This document shows, in pieces, positions 34,504 to 45,269 of a stretch of DNA of 64,000 bases. The notes under the pieces were generated by a model. The model was not told the origin of the DNA and made no database searches. It was given only the letters and a program-made list of their open reading frames with translations. Origin of the DNA: Castor canadensis (taxonomy: Eukaryota > Chordata > Mammalia > Rodentia > Castoridae); assembly GCF_047511655.1 (NCBI RefSeq), contig NC_133387.1:142532853-142596852 (forward strand), read 5' to 3'. Both the position numbers and the translations under genes were made by a program. Numbering within the stretch: position 1 is the first letter of the stretch; every line of letters begins with the position of its first letter.

Positions 34504-34520
34504 AAAAGAAAGAAAGAAAT
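34279..34520 (+). mobile_element. B1+ID composite SINE with (AAAG)n tail
   Basis: 'ggctgggcactggtggctca' and 'ggactggtggagtggctcaa'; the tail is (AAAT)n then a (AAAG)n run to 34520. Confidence 0.9.
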
Positions 34521-34624
34521 ATAATAAAAAAATTTGTGGATGTCTATGTTCTATTTTTTAAATTTCTAAAATTTTTGCATGCTTATTTTCTGTCAGGATG
34601 TAAGGTTTTTGTTTTGCTTTTGGG

Positions 34625-34732
34625 GGAACTGAGTATTGCTATATAGCCCAGGCTGGCCTTGAACTTGCAACCCTCCTGCCTCTGCCTCCCCAGTGCTGGG
34701 ATTACAGATGTGTACCACCATGCTTAGTTAAA
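34625..34732 (-). mobile_element. B1 SINE
   Basis: 'tatatagcccaggctggcct', 'cccagtgctgggattacaga'. Confidence 0.9.
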
Positions 34733-34734
34733 AT

Positions 34735-35719
34735 GTCAGCTCTTCACAGTTGTTTCCTCAGACTACTGGCTAAGCAAAGATGCCATATCCTATGACTGAA
34801 GTTCTTGTTTGCTGACATAACTTTTGGGATATGACCCTTTTTCCCAAACAAAAATCCTTACAGATGAAGTCAAGGCAAGAATACCCCTGCTTCATGTTTT
34901 CTCAGGAACCAGCTGGTATCTTAAACACTGGTTGGTTCTGACCACAGACAGCAACTTGACTCCAATGCAAGCGGTGGCCACAGGTGGGTGTGAAGTTTTA
35001 AGCACTGAGAAGCAGGTAAGGTGAATCCTCTCCACGTCCCTCCCTCATGACCATGAGCACGAGGATAACTGAGTGCATCCTGCTTTTCAAGAACACTAGA
35101 AGGGATGACCCAGACCAATAGCAACAGAGAATCTTCTTGGGAAGCAATGAAAACCAATTAAGTGTGATGGGTAGTTGCTGTCCTCTACTACACTATTGTC
35201 AGTGCTTTGAAGAAGTAGAGGAGCTTATGGGAGACTCCCACTTTTCTCCTGGCTTCCTTAGTCCTGGGCTTAGTTTATAAAGTCCTCTCCAAGTCCTCAG
35301 TCCCCTTGGGTTTTCCCTGCTTTCCAGACCTGCGAGAACTACCTGTATGTTGGGGACCATGGATGCCTCCAGCAGCCTCTTCTTTTGGTATAAGGTTCAA
35401 AGTCAACTCATCCTTCAAAAACTTCTAGCTGGGGAACTCTACAGGGCCAATCCACTGGGCCACTTAAGGGGTCTCTATTCATATGTTATTTTGTAGCCTC
35501 CCCCCTCCACTGCCTGTGGTTGGAGAATGAAATACAAGGGATGGAAGTGTGTCAAGAAAGCAGCTCTGCGGCTCTGTTGTTTTTTAAAATTAAAAACCTG
35601 ACTTAAGAATTAGCTGTTTTTGTTTTGTTTTGTTTTTATGGTGCCAGGGACAGGGTGGAAGAAAAAAACAACAAAACCCTCCATTTAGCAGATAAGCTAG
35701 GATTTGTCAATAATTTCTA
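34735..35719. other. Unique sequence, no gene recognised
   Basis: Nothing identifiable; intergenic, downstream of ONECUT1. Confidence 0.5.
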
Positions 35720-35890
35720 TGCTAGGACACTGTGCTAAGCTCTTCCTACTTCTAAGTTCTAATCCTCACACATGCCCTGTAATGTAGCCATGCCATTTTG
35801 CAGACAAGGAAAGTGAGATTTGGAGAAGTTAATTCATCCAAGATCATACAACCAATAATCACCATAGCAGGAAATGCAAACCTGGTTTCT
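35720..35890 (-). mobile_element. MIR element
   Basis: 'cattttgcagacaaggaaag' and 'caagatcatacaaccaataa', an antisense MIR core. Confidence 0.65.
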
Positions 35891-35914
35891 TTTTTCCCTT
35901 CTTTCCACCCTTCC

Positions 35915-36015
35915 TTCCGTTGTTGAGATGGGTATCTTGCTATGTTTTCCAAACTCCTGGGCCCAAGCAATTCTCCTGCCCCAGCCTCATGAGTAGCTGG
36001 GATTACAGACTTGGC
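35915..36015 (-). mobile_element. B1-like SINE
   Basis: 'gttgagatgggtatcttgct', 'catgagtagctgggattaca'. Confidence 0.8.
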
Positions 36016-36239
36016 CCAAGAGTCTTGATGACTGACTGCCCTCCCCTAGCTCCTGAGACACACAAGCACACAAGTGGGTGTTCCCACACCGAAGAGGACA
36101 TTTAAGAGCCAGTCTTTCTAATAATAATTTTCATTTCTTCTGAAAGGCCATCAGGTTGTTATAAATGGTTAACCTCCAGAAACAGAGGGTCCTACTTTTA
36201 TTTAAAGACATCCTCTTCCTCTACTAGTGAATACCTCTT

Positions 36240-36335
36240 TTTTGTTGTTGTTTTTTGCGGTGCTGGGGTTTGAAATCAGGACCTCCCACTTGCTAGGTAG
36301 GTGCTGTACTTCCTGAGCCACACCTCCAGCCCTTT
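36240..36335 (-). mobile_element. ID-like SINE, last repeat before the ONECUT1 block
   Basis: 'gcggtgctggggtttgaaat', 'tgagccacacctccagccc'. The next interspersed repeat to the right is at 44579. Confidence 0.88.
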
Positions 36336-36517
36336 TCTTTTCTCTTAATTTTTCTTTAGCCATGGTACTGGCTTTTGTGCTCAGTTATGCTGCAAGGGCA
36401 TAGTTTTGCTCTTCCTCCAGAGAAAATCCACAAACTACTCCCTTAGGATTGCAGGTAGAATAAAAACAAAAGAAGGCAAGAGTTGTCTAAATGTAAAGTG
36501 CTGGAAAAATCCAACAT

Positions 36518-36523
36518 TTTATT
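36518..36523 (-). promoter_or_regulatory. ONECUT1: Candidate distal poly(A) signal AATAAA of ONECUT1
   Basis: The plus strand shows TTTATT, so the transcript has GTGAATAAAATG. About 20-60 nt further on the transcript becomes T/GT-rich (CTTCTTTTGTTTTTATTC), a suitable downstream element. Cleavage would fall near 36500. It marks the left end of the repeat-free block; a SINE follows at 36240-36335. Confidence 0.5.
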
Positions 36524-37078
36524 CACTACATTTCGGTGACTACATAAATGCAGAAACATCTTAACACTGAGAAGCGTGATGGTGTATCACCACTTGCTTT
36601 TTTTTTCTTTTTTTCTTTTTTGCTTAGCAAACACAGCAGATGATATTGCACGGCATAAAGTGAGAACAGTAGCGAAGGCTTAAAAAAAAATGAAAGAAAC
36701 CTTAATGCAGTACAGGAGATACTCAAAACAACCGAATAATGCCTAATGCATTACACTTCTTGTTGCTACACACGAAAGTACAGGAGAAGCATTGGACATA
36801 GAGAAAGAGAGAAAGACAAAATATCAGCAAACAACCATAGCTGGGTACAGTAATCATTTCGTCTGCAATGTTAATGCAATGTAGAAACTAGCACTGTTTT
36901 CTCCTTGATAAAGAAAATGACAGCAATATTTATCTTTTCTCAAAAATCTTCTAAGCCCCTCATGGTTAGGTCTTTAATTATTTAATTATTCATTTATTTT
37001 TTTTTGTTGGGTTTTTTTTTTTTCACTGCTAAGGAAGAACTCCCTCTGCTCTTGGAAGATTTTCTACTCTACTGATCT

Positions 37079-37115
37079 TTTATTTATTATTATTATTATT
37101 ATTATTAATTATTTA
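37079..37115. repeat. (TTA)n within the ONECUT1 3' UTR
   Basis: About eight ATT units; the transcript strand reads AATAATAAT and includes AATAAA hexamers. Confidence 0.85.
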
Positions 37116-39443
37116 CCTGATGATTGTCTTAGGCACCCTCCTTACATAATAAACCATCAAGCTAACTTGAACAGGGAAACTGAGTCATACTCGAACAATA
37201 TCTATGGTCAAAGGTATACTGGAAATAGAAAGGGGAGGGGACAGGTCTACGTGAATGTGTGACAGATGGGCGAATTCAGACAGGACAGTAAACACGGGAA
37301 GATATGAAGACAACTACTGAAGCAAGTGGAAGACAGTGTTTTAAAGTTTATTATTATTATTTTTTAAAAAATATTTGTCACTTGGTTCAGACAGCAAATC
37401 TAAAATGAGACCACAATGATTATGTAATAAATGCAGAGCATACCACAAAAAAGAAAAAAATCAAGACTAACACAGAAATAGAAAATGTGATCTTGGAATA
37501 CAACTCTGCTCAAAGCTTCATTGCTGGTCCTCTAACTCACTGTCCTCAAACTGTTTCCCTTGTCTTTCTAGGACTGACTGCCCAGCATTTGTATTAAACA
37601 CAAGCAACTTATCAAGGCTTATCAACAGAGCACTGAATGATTCTGCAACTCAGAGCAGATTTATTGCCCTATTAAAATACATAATCAGTATAAAAATGTC
37701 CCTAAGAAAATGCAACTTTGAAGTCTAAATCTAAGCCCACCATTTCCTTCCCCACCCCAAACATACCTGCAAATGAAAATAAGGTAAAATGTTTGTGAGG
37801 AGAGGGAAAGTATGTACATCTGTGAGTTTAGGACATGTCCTTAGAGCAACTTCTTTCAATAAAATGAAATGAAATAGTGGCTGGCTCTTCTGGGGATGGC
37901 CCTAGGCATCTAAAATTCTGTGAGTGCTAATCCAATGCGCTGGCACTGCCTTGGTTAAGGGGCCTGTGGCAAGGATCGTCTCTAGTGTGAAGAACAAAAC
38001 TAGCTGGAAGATGAAGAGTGAGAAGAGAAAAACTCAAATAGCTCTGGGGTGCGCTCCCCTGGCCCCTTACTCCTGACATTTATAGAGAATCTGCCCGTTT
38101 TGGTAGGGAGGGGGAGGGGACAACCGTGGGTAGCAGATTCCAAAAAACAGATGTGGAGAGGAATGTGTAACTTGGATGAGACACTTTTCTCAAATTAGAA
38201 TGATAAGTGAGGCCAAGCAATGATGCTTTGCTTCTCCATGGGCTGGGCCCCAGCCATGACTTTTCTTTTAAGGGCAGGAAGCCACTTTGCTCTCAGCCTG
38301 GCAAAAAGGAATGGTGTCTCCAGGCCCTGCTCACTGCCTGGGAGCACAGAAACTCTGGGAAACTTAGAGGATTTCCAAATTCAAGTTAGCTTGTCTTTTT
38401 TTTTTTTTTTTTTTAAAACACTCTTTACTTCTCATACCCGTGAGAATGGTTAACCAAAAAATAAAAATAAAAAAGTAGCAAAGTATCTCACAAATGCCGG
38501 TGCTTTGAAACATTAAAAAAGTCTTAAATTCTTTGGAATTTCAGGTCTTACCTGCAAAGTAATTTTTTTTTCAAAATAAAATTAATAAATTAAAGGGAAA
38601 TACAAATAATGCCTTTCTTCGTTCTAAATGACAGAAAGGATTACCTTGAAATACTTGTTTTGGCATGAACAGGTGTTTGAAGGGGTCTGGCAGTGTTCCC
38701 ACACACATCCAAAGGCCTGCCAAGAGGAGCTGAAGGCTCACCCTGCAGGTAAGAGGAGCTTTTGCCTTCAGTTTATCTTAGCATTGAGAACAAAAAGATT
38801 GTAACATAAAGCTTTGGCCATTTCGATTCTACTATATACATTTTAAAAAACTACACAGTCATAAATTAAAACAGTGATTAAATAAGCTCATATAAAATGT
38901 AATTAAATTAAAAAAAATCACAGCACATTATAGAGAAAAATAGGAACCAGTTTCACAAAAAAGAGATTATAGATATATATATAGATATATATATATATTT
39001 TTTTACCCTGTGGAAACAAATTTTTTATGAAACACAAAACCTTCATAAGTAACCCTCAAAATGAAAATATTTCTTAATCCATTCTTGCGTTTCTACACAA
39101 CCCTTAACCCACCTGGGGAAAATTTCCAGAAATTAAGTCTTCCTTGAGCAACAGAGCAGTTCTGCCAAGAAAATAAACCCCAAACCAAAGAGGGAGGGGA
39201 GGGAACATCCCAACATACAAACTACAAAATAAATAAGAATTATAAAGTTTTTTTTCCAAAGTAACCTTAACAATTATCAAACTAGTAAGTTCTGCCTTAT
39301 CACATAGACTCTCTATAGAACATAACCCTAAAACTTTATTACTATGAGGTATTTGGAGAAATTGGTAAAAGTGTTGCACGGCCTGCCTGGGGAAGGGACC
39401 CAGTAAAGTGGGGAGGACCTTGAGAAGGAGCAAGGAGGAGGAG

Positions 39444-40497
39444 CTTTGGTTTATCAGCAAGAAATTGGGGGGAAAAGTATCCTTTGGTATCAAAGAAAGT
39501 TTCATTGCATGGTTGCACGGAAAAAGCACCACGGTGAATAATTATTCCTTTTTTTTTTTTTTTCATTAGTGGCCTTTCTAAGAGGCTGAGGTATTCAAAG
39601 AGTATAAGGTGAGAGAGGTTAACAGCGGTTTAACACTTTGGTTCAAGCAAGGCACTCATCCTAGGAGTTTACAAAGTTCGCAACATGTTTGCCTAAAGAA
39701 TTACAAGAAGAACTAGCAGTAATAAGAGTAGTATTTGCTAATGTTGTCGTCATTATCGTATCATTGTTAAGAATGAAGACAAGTTTACACACGGAGGAGT
39801 GAGGAGGGGGAGGAGGGGCAAGGAAAGGGTGGAGTTCCCTCTGCAGACCAAGGCCGTGCATGAAAGTATCTTTGGTATCATCAATGTGATTAAGATCACC
39901 AATGGAAATCGAGTGAGGTAGCGTCTTTGGTTCACACTAGAAATAGTAGATCTTTACACTTTTTTCTTTTGGTTTTTTTCTTTTTTTTTTTTTCCTTTTT
40001 TTTTCTTTTTTTTTTTAATATATATTTTTTACACGTGGAAGTAGCTATTTTTTACCTTCTGCTTCTTTGTCCTTACTATTCAGGAAGTAGTTACCAAATG
40101 TAGTGTAAAGCTAACCACACCACAATAAGCCAGAAGGCCAATGCATTTCAAAACAGCCTTTGGGATTTGAATGCACCCTAAACAACTAGATAGAAAAAGG
40201 AGAAGTGCTTTCTCTTTGTTTGCTAAATGCATAGTTTTTCATCCTTTATGTACAAAGAAGGGAAGATCTTTCTTAGGGAAAATGCCTTTATATAGGACTC
40301 TTTGGTATAGCAAAAGTTTGCATTTAACCTGCAAAGTTGGGGTGTTCACCTGGGGTTGTGATGGGGTGGAATGAATCCAAATGTCTCATAGTGCTTTTAT
40401 ATTGTCCTGGAAAAATAATTAGGTTTTTAGGGAGGACACAATAAGTGACATGTTCAGTTAGAACGTCTGTTCCCCACACATTTTCTTTGGTCTTTGG
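39444..40497 (-). promoter_or_regulatory. ONECUT1: Cluster of eight miR-9 seed-match sites in the ONECUT1 3' UTR
   Basis: Read on the minus strand, miR-9-5p targets have the core ACCAAAG, with A added for an 8-mer (ACCAAAGA). 8-mers lie at 39869-39876, 39924-39931, 40299-40306 and 40484-40491. 7-mer-m8 sites lie at 39444-39450, 39482-39488 and 39636-39642. A 7-mer-A1 site lies at 40491-40497, sharing one base with the neighbouring 8-mer. A 7-mer-m8 match for miR-124 (GTGCCTT) lies at 39649-39655, beside one miR-9 site. Isolated further miR-9 matches are an 8-mer at 41146-41153 and a 7-mer-A1 at 38530-38536. The matches are seen directly; that they act in vivo is inferred from the known miR-9/Onecut relationship. 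Confidence 0.75.
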
Positions 40498-42600
40498 AGT
40501 CTATTCCAGGTGCATCCAGGGACTGGAATCCTCATTTCCTGACATCCAGAACTCTTTTATCTGAACACTAACTGAAGTGTGGGCTTTTGGAGCATCCAGA
40601 CTTCATACCTCCTGGTCCTCTTTCAGGAAAATTTCCAGGTATGAGAGGACTTGAATGATTTATGACCAAAACGAGACTAACTTCCATTCTACCAAAAACA
40701 AACAAAAAAACCCCCCAAAAAACAGAAAAAGGTATTGTTTGAAGTGCAGTTTTGTAATTAACACGAAAAGTATGCAGATGAAAAAGATAATGTTTTAGGG
40801 AATTTTTGCTACAGGATTGAGAAATAATGAGTGAACAAATGACACATGATCTGCTCTGTTGAATGTGGTAGGTCACAAAACAGGACCATGAGTCAATGCT
40901 ACATAAACGTGCCAGTTTAGAAGCAAACAGAGAATCAGTCATACATGATGTGATAAGTGGATTGCTTGTGAGAGACTGAGCTTATCCATTAGGTCTCTAA
41001 AAAGCAAAGGTCATGAGTATGATTAAACAGTCAAGTAAAAAAATTGCGTTTCAGGCTCTGATTTGTGCATCTGTTTATGAGAAAATACATTTCTAGGCCC
41101 TGAAATTGCATAATGGAGTCAAATTCATTGCTGGTATGAAAACCATCTTTGGTGTTAGCAAGTAGGATAACTGGTTATTTTTCAAAGAAACCCTTACAGT
41201 GGGATATATTTAAAATGTAGTAAGAGTCTTTGAGACTGTGCCTACACAGAATCAAAATAATTGATTGAAAATACAGAATGTATTGGTTTATTTTTTTGGG
41301 GGGGAGGTAATACAGTAAAAACAAAGCAAAAAAATGTGGTCATCTAAATTTAATTTTTGTCTTTCCTGGAGAATTGAAATTTGGTAAGATTGTGTGTAGA
41401 CACAGCTTGAATTTCCCTGCATTTTAAATCCTCTTCTTTTAAATAAGTAAGGCTTTCCCCCCTCCTAAATTACAAATACATTATACCCAACACCCTCCAC
41501 TTGTGGAGAGAGAGAAAATGTTAACCATTCTTTCCTTTTTGTTTATGTCATTGATAAGATTATATTTAGCACATCTTACAAGGTGGCCATTTAAACTGTC
41601 TCTTAATAGCTGGACTATAATTGTGCCATATTTAGAAGGGAAAAACTTTAAGCTGAAATTCTGGATAAAATTTTAAAAAGTACTAAGACAAAGTATGTCA
41701 AGGTGAATGTAGTGTTTCATTGAAGGAGAGGTATCTGTTGGTTTCCCTTTCTCAATCTACAGGAGACATGGCGGACAGATGGACAGATAGCTTGGTTTAG
41801 CTTCACCTCTCTTGGTGCCTGCCAATTCTAGCCCAATTTAAGATGCTGAGATTTGATTCTAAGGAGTTAGGTTTTGTGCAAGATTGATTTTCGTTTTTCC
41901 TTTGGCATTTTAGTGAATCTAATAAACAGTTTATTATCAGGATAACTTTTAGTTTTCTAGTTTTAGTTAGGTGTGGTAATAATTAAGAGTATCTAATTCT
42001 TTACTGAATGGTACAGCAGGCACCATTTGCCTAAATTGCAACCCAATTGAATTGAAAAAGATGCTTGTGGGAATCAAGCGAGTCACTGGGATGTAATTAG
42101 TGTTTTATTATTTTTTTCTTGATTTATACAGCCCCAGTTAAGTGATTTGGGAAAATAGAGATTTAAAATTTTGTTTTGGAAGTCCAGGTCTAGTTTTTCT
42201 TATCTGTCCCTGTTAGAGAGGGGATTACATGTTATAAAAGTTCCAGCTTCATGCAATAGCAAGAAAGAATGTAGTATAATTTGGAGGGCATTCTTAGTGA
42301 AATAAATCGCTTAATACCAATGGATCAGAAAGTCCTGCGTTTCACTAGAACTCTGGTTTTCCCTATACAGTTTCACCAATTCTACCATTTTCCAGTAGCA
42401 CCTGCTGTTTGATTGACGGCCAACTCAAAAATGTCTAGGATTGGCAGTAAAAATCAATTGATTACTTTTTAGGATGGCTATAAAATATGGAACAATGAAT
42501 TTTAATAATAATGTTGGTTTGGTCATTTTGCAAAGTGTTTTAAAAAGGTATTTAGTACCAAATGCATAAAATGAATTTAAGCCAAAATTAACCTAAGTTC

Positions 42601-42606
42601 TTTATT
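42601..42606 (-). promoter_or_regulatory. ONECUT1: Candidate proximal poly(A) signal AATAAA of ONECUT1
   Basis: The transcript reads ACCCAATAAAGAACTTAGG followed by GGTTAATTTTGG, moderately GT-rich. Use of this signal would give a UTR of about 1.27 kb that keeps only the proximal miR-9 sites. A further AATAAA on the same strand is at 41930-41935. Hexamer evidence only. Confidence 0.3.
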
Positions 42607-43021
42607 GGGTGGTCTTTTATTTAAAAATATCACTTTAAACAAATATTCTAATTTAGTTCCCTGCCCTGTTAGACTTAGTTTTCTAGTGTACTAGTGGGGT
42701 CCTACTTTGGAAGGATCCCCAGATTTTCTCAGCTATGAACAGATTATGCATCATGTCTATTTCTTGATGTAAGTGACATTTATGAATCCTGAAAAGGTGT
42801 GTGCATCTAAACATGTGTATCTGTGCATTTGTCTTGTATCGACCTCTTTGCCATGATATTAATTGCTTCCCTGAAGCTACATTCTTTCTTGCCAGTTCTG
42901 AAAACTCATATTTCAAATGCTCCAAAAGTCATAAATAATAGTCATGGATCTATGTGGCATGTGTATTACAGCTAGATCAGTTCATACGTATAACTTTACA
43001 TAGTATCTTGTGTAAAAATAG

Positions 43022-43717
43022 CTTTGGTTATTAAAATCATTGCAATAAAATACCTGCACTATAATATTAAGTGTGTTCTTTGGTACCTAGGTGATTTTTT
43101 TTAAATGGATGGGCTCTTGTGTCATTTCTTAAAAAATATCTGAACATTCCTTAACAAACAAAGAGAATGCACTGGTTTAGGTGTCATTCAAATTTTCTTT
43201 GCTGGGTTTGAATCTGCATTTAGGTTGCTGGCCTGGCAGGTTCAAACTCTAGGCTAGACGAGCAAAATCACACTCCTAATCCAACAAATTTAGACAACCC
43301 CACGCCATGTTGGTCGTACTCCTATAGCACAACCCTTCCTGAAGACCAGCCCTGCCTAAGTCCCTAACCACTGGCGGTGTGTGTGTGTGTGTGTGTGTGT
43401 GTGTGCACGTGTGCACATGTGTGTGTGTGTACACATGCACATGCACTCACACGTGGTACTGAGACACCATACACCTTTATGGTGTGGTGGAACAGGTGAG
43501 AAAGTTTGATCTTAAAAGATGTCCACTCGATGGTTCAAAATCACTGTGCTCCAAGCCGCTAACCAGCCAAGCACAGCAAGAATGATCGCAGATTGAAGAT
43601 GTGAGATCCAGTGGGTTTCCCGCTCCTAATTCTTTTTGCCAAGTTGTTGCCCTGCTGAAGAGTGGGTCTCAGAACAAAGTCAGAATGCAGGTGAGCTTAA
43701 GTCTTTGGTTTCTTTGG
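43022..43717 (-). promoter_or_regulatory. ONECUT1: Proximal miR-9 seed-match cluster near the ONECUT1 stop
   Basis: On the transcript strand there are 8-mers ACCAAAGA at 43077-43084 and 43702-43709, a 7-mer-m8 at 43022-43028 and a 7-mer-A1 at 43711-43717. The site at 43022 extends to TAACCAAAG, pairing with miR-9 bases 2-10. The last coding codons also contain ACCAAAG (43853-43859) and CCAAAGA occurs in the homeodomain (44008-44014); those two are coding and may be coincidental. These proximal sites would be kept even in a short-UTR isoform. Confidence 0.7.
43378..43438. repeat. (TG)n within the ONECUT1 3' UTR
   Basis: Interrupted TG repeat with GCACGTGTGCACATG in the middle; reads as CA repeats in the transcript. 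Confidence 0.95.
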
Positions 43718-43847
43718 ACTATAAATATCACTTTTTTCTTCAAATATTTCTAAGTATAAACCTGCTATCTTGAGGTCCTGGTCTTAAATTTTTTTTTATT
43801 TTTTATTTAAAGCTTTTCCACCGAGGTTTTAGTTTGTGGTTCTTCCT

Positions 43848-44140
43848 TCATGCTTTGGTACAAGTGCTTGATGAAGAAGATGAGTTGCCTGAATTGGAGC
43901 TGCCCTCGTCCTGCCATTTGTCCAGACTTCTCCTCCTTGCATTCATGAAGAAGTTGCTGACGGTGCTCAGCTCCAACCCCAGCTGCTGGGAAATGGTGAT
44001 TTGCAATTCTTTGGATGGACGCTTGTTTTCCTTGAATATTGCATGGAGAGTTCGACGCTGGACGTCTGTGAAGACTAACCTGGGCTTTTTGGGTGTGTTG
44101 CCTCTCTCTTTCCCGTGTTCTTGCTCTTTCCTTTTACATG
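43848..44140 (-). CDS. ONECUT1: ONECUT1 (HNF6) last coding exon, partial CDS
   Basis: Reading the minus strand from 44140 gives 96 residues and a TGA stop (43848-43850). The exon starts with the last two bases of an Ala codon, then CKRKEQEHGK. A homeodomain follows at about residues 14-74 of this piece (KKPRLVFTDVQRR ... VSNFFMNARRRS), then a Ser-rich tail ending SSTCTKA. The Phe48/Met50 pair in recognition helix 3 (NFFMNARRR) is the hallmark of ONECUT homeodomains. The residues LDKWQDEGSSNSGNS and the HG..RGNTPKKPR linker fit ONECUT1 rather than ONECUT2 or 3, as I remember those proteins. ONECUT1 is a nuclear CUT-homeodomain activator of liver, biliary, pancreatic and some neuronal genes. 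The CUT domain and N-terminus are encoded upstream, outside this window. The frame is intact with no stop or frameshift, so this is the functional locus and not a processed copy; an intron precedes it. Confidence 0.97.
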
Positions 44141-44168
44141 CTGCAAAGAAACACAGAAGACATTAGAA
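44141..44168 (-). promoter_or_regulatory. ONECUT1: 3' splice site of the ONECUT1 last exon
   Basis: On the minus strand the bases before the exon read tctgtgtttctttgcag, a pyrimidine-rich tract ending in the acceptor AG (complement of 44141-44142). A branch-point-like TTCTAATG lies about 20-28 nt upstream (44161-44168). The split codon G|CA implies that exon 1 contributes one base, which agrees with the RLAACKRK junction expected in ONECUT1. Confidence 0.88.
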
Positions 44169-44566
44169 CAAATTCCCTGACGGATCTACGAGGAAGGCAG
44201 GGCCAATAGCATTTGTTAGTCATTCCTCAGAGCCTGCTTTTTGTTGGCTGATCTCTGTCTGGAGCACCATTGGGGCTGGGAGTGAAGTGACAAAAGGCAA
44301 GAGAACTGGAACAAGGGTGGGGTTCTATGTGACCGATACCTGCTCATTGTCTTAAGTAAGTCAATTAACCATCTGGGCCTCAGTCTCCTTAACTGTAGAA
44401 TGTAAGCCTCTGACTAAATGAACTGGTCACTTTGAACTTTTACTTCTCCATGTGAAAAATGAATATAAAGACGCTTATCTTGCTGGGGTCATGCTAGCGG
44501 AAGTGGTTTACAAGCACAACGTTGTTAATAGAAGGGGTTGTGGCCTCAGTAAACCACAGCCTGCTG

Positions 44567-44688
44567 CTGGGACAGTATTATTTTTATTTTTTATTTTTTG
44601 ATGGAACTGGGGTTTGAACTTTGGGCCATGTGCTTACTAGGCAGGTGCTCTACCACTTAAGCCACAACCCCAGCCTGGGACAGTATTA
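44567..44688 (-). mobile_element. ID-like SINE with a perfect 14-bp target duplication
   Basis: 'ggaactggggtttgaacttt' and 'gccacaaccccagc' flanked by ctgggacagtatta at 44567-44580 and 44675-44688. A relatively recent insertion into the ONECUT1 intron, about 430 bp upstream of the last exon. Confidence 0.93.
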
Positions 44689-44705
44689 AGAATCTAACTT
44701 GAGGC

Positions 44706-44912
44706 AGGGAGCCAGCAGCTCACACCTGTTAATTCTAGGTACGTGGGAGGCTGAAATCAGAAGGCTCACAGGTCAAGGCCAGCCCAAGCAAATAATTTGC
44801 AAGACTCCATCTTCAAAAGAACCGGAGCAAAATGGACTGGAGGTGTGGCTCAAGTGGGAGAGAACCTACTTTGCAAATGTGAAGCCCAGAGTTCAAACCC
44901 CACCAAAAAAGG
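44706..44912 (+). mobile_element. B1+ID composite SINE
   Basis: 'gccagcagctcacacctgtt' and 'ggaggtgtggctcaagtggg'. Confidence 0.87.
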
Positions 44913-45009
44913 AGGGGCATTGTCCAGAAATGTAATAAAAAAGGAACTGCATTTGTTTCCTTGCTGGTATTTTTTGGATTCCAGGAAATTCTGAACATAA
45001 GGAAACAAT

Positions 45010-45265
45010 GGGGCTAGACATGGTGGCATACAATTGTAATTTTATGTACCTAAGAGGTGGCGGTAGGAGGAATACTGTCTGCGGCTGGCTCTGGGCAAAT
45101 ACGTGAGACTCTATGTGAACAATAAACTAAAGCAAAAAAGGACTAGGGGCGTGATTCAGCAGTAGAGCATCTGCCTAGCAAGTGTGAGACACTGAGTTCA
45201 AATTCAAGTTCTGCCAAAAAACTCCCAAAACAAACAAGCAACAAAAACAAACAAACAAAAAAACC
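45010..45265 (+). mobile_element. B1+ID composite SINE with (CAAA)n tail
   Basis: 'ggggctagacatggtggcat' and 'gggcgtgattcagcagtaga'. Confidence 0.83.
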
Positions 45266-45269
45266 CAAC

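Larger units (their letters stand above)
36500..43847 (-). other. ONECUT1: Probable long 3' UTR of ONECUT1 (repeat-free block)
   Basis: This block follows the ONECUT1 stop on the minus strand. For about 7 kb I find no SINE, LINE or LTR; the only simple repeats are a (TG)n at 43378-43438, a TTA run near 37079-37115, some poly(T) tracts and AT-rich patches. The flanks carry a SINE every few hundred bases. The transcript strand has an excess of miR-9 seed matches from 38530 to 43717 and a poly(A) signal with a U/GU-rich downstream element near 36518. Known biology: ONECUT mRNAs are miR-9 targets with long 3' UTRs. Inference: the last exon runs from 44140 to about 36500. Shorter isoforms from internal poly(A) sites are likely. 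The left limit is the least certain part. Confidence 0.72.

Noticed and set aside
43834-44166. 110-residue open frame on the plus strand
   Set aside because: It is the antisense shadow of the ONECUT1 homeodomain exon, whose minus-strand frame is intact and conserved.
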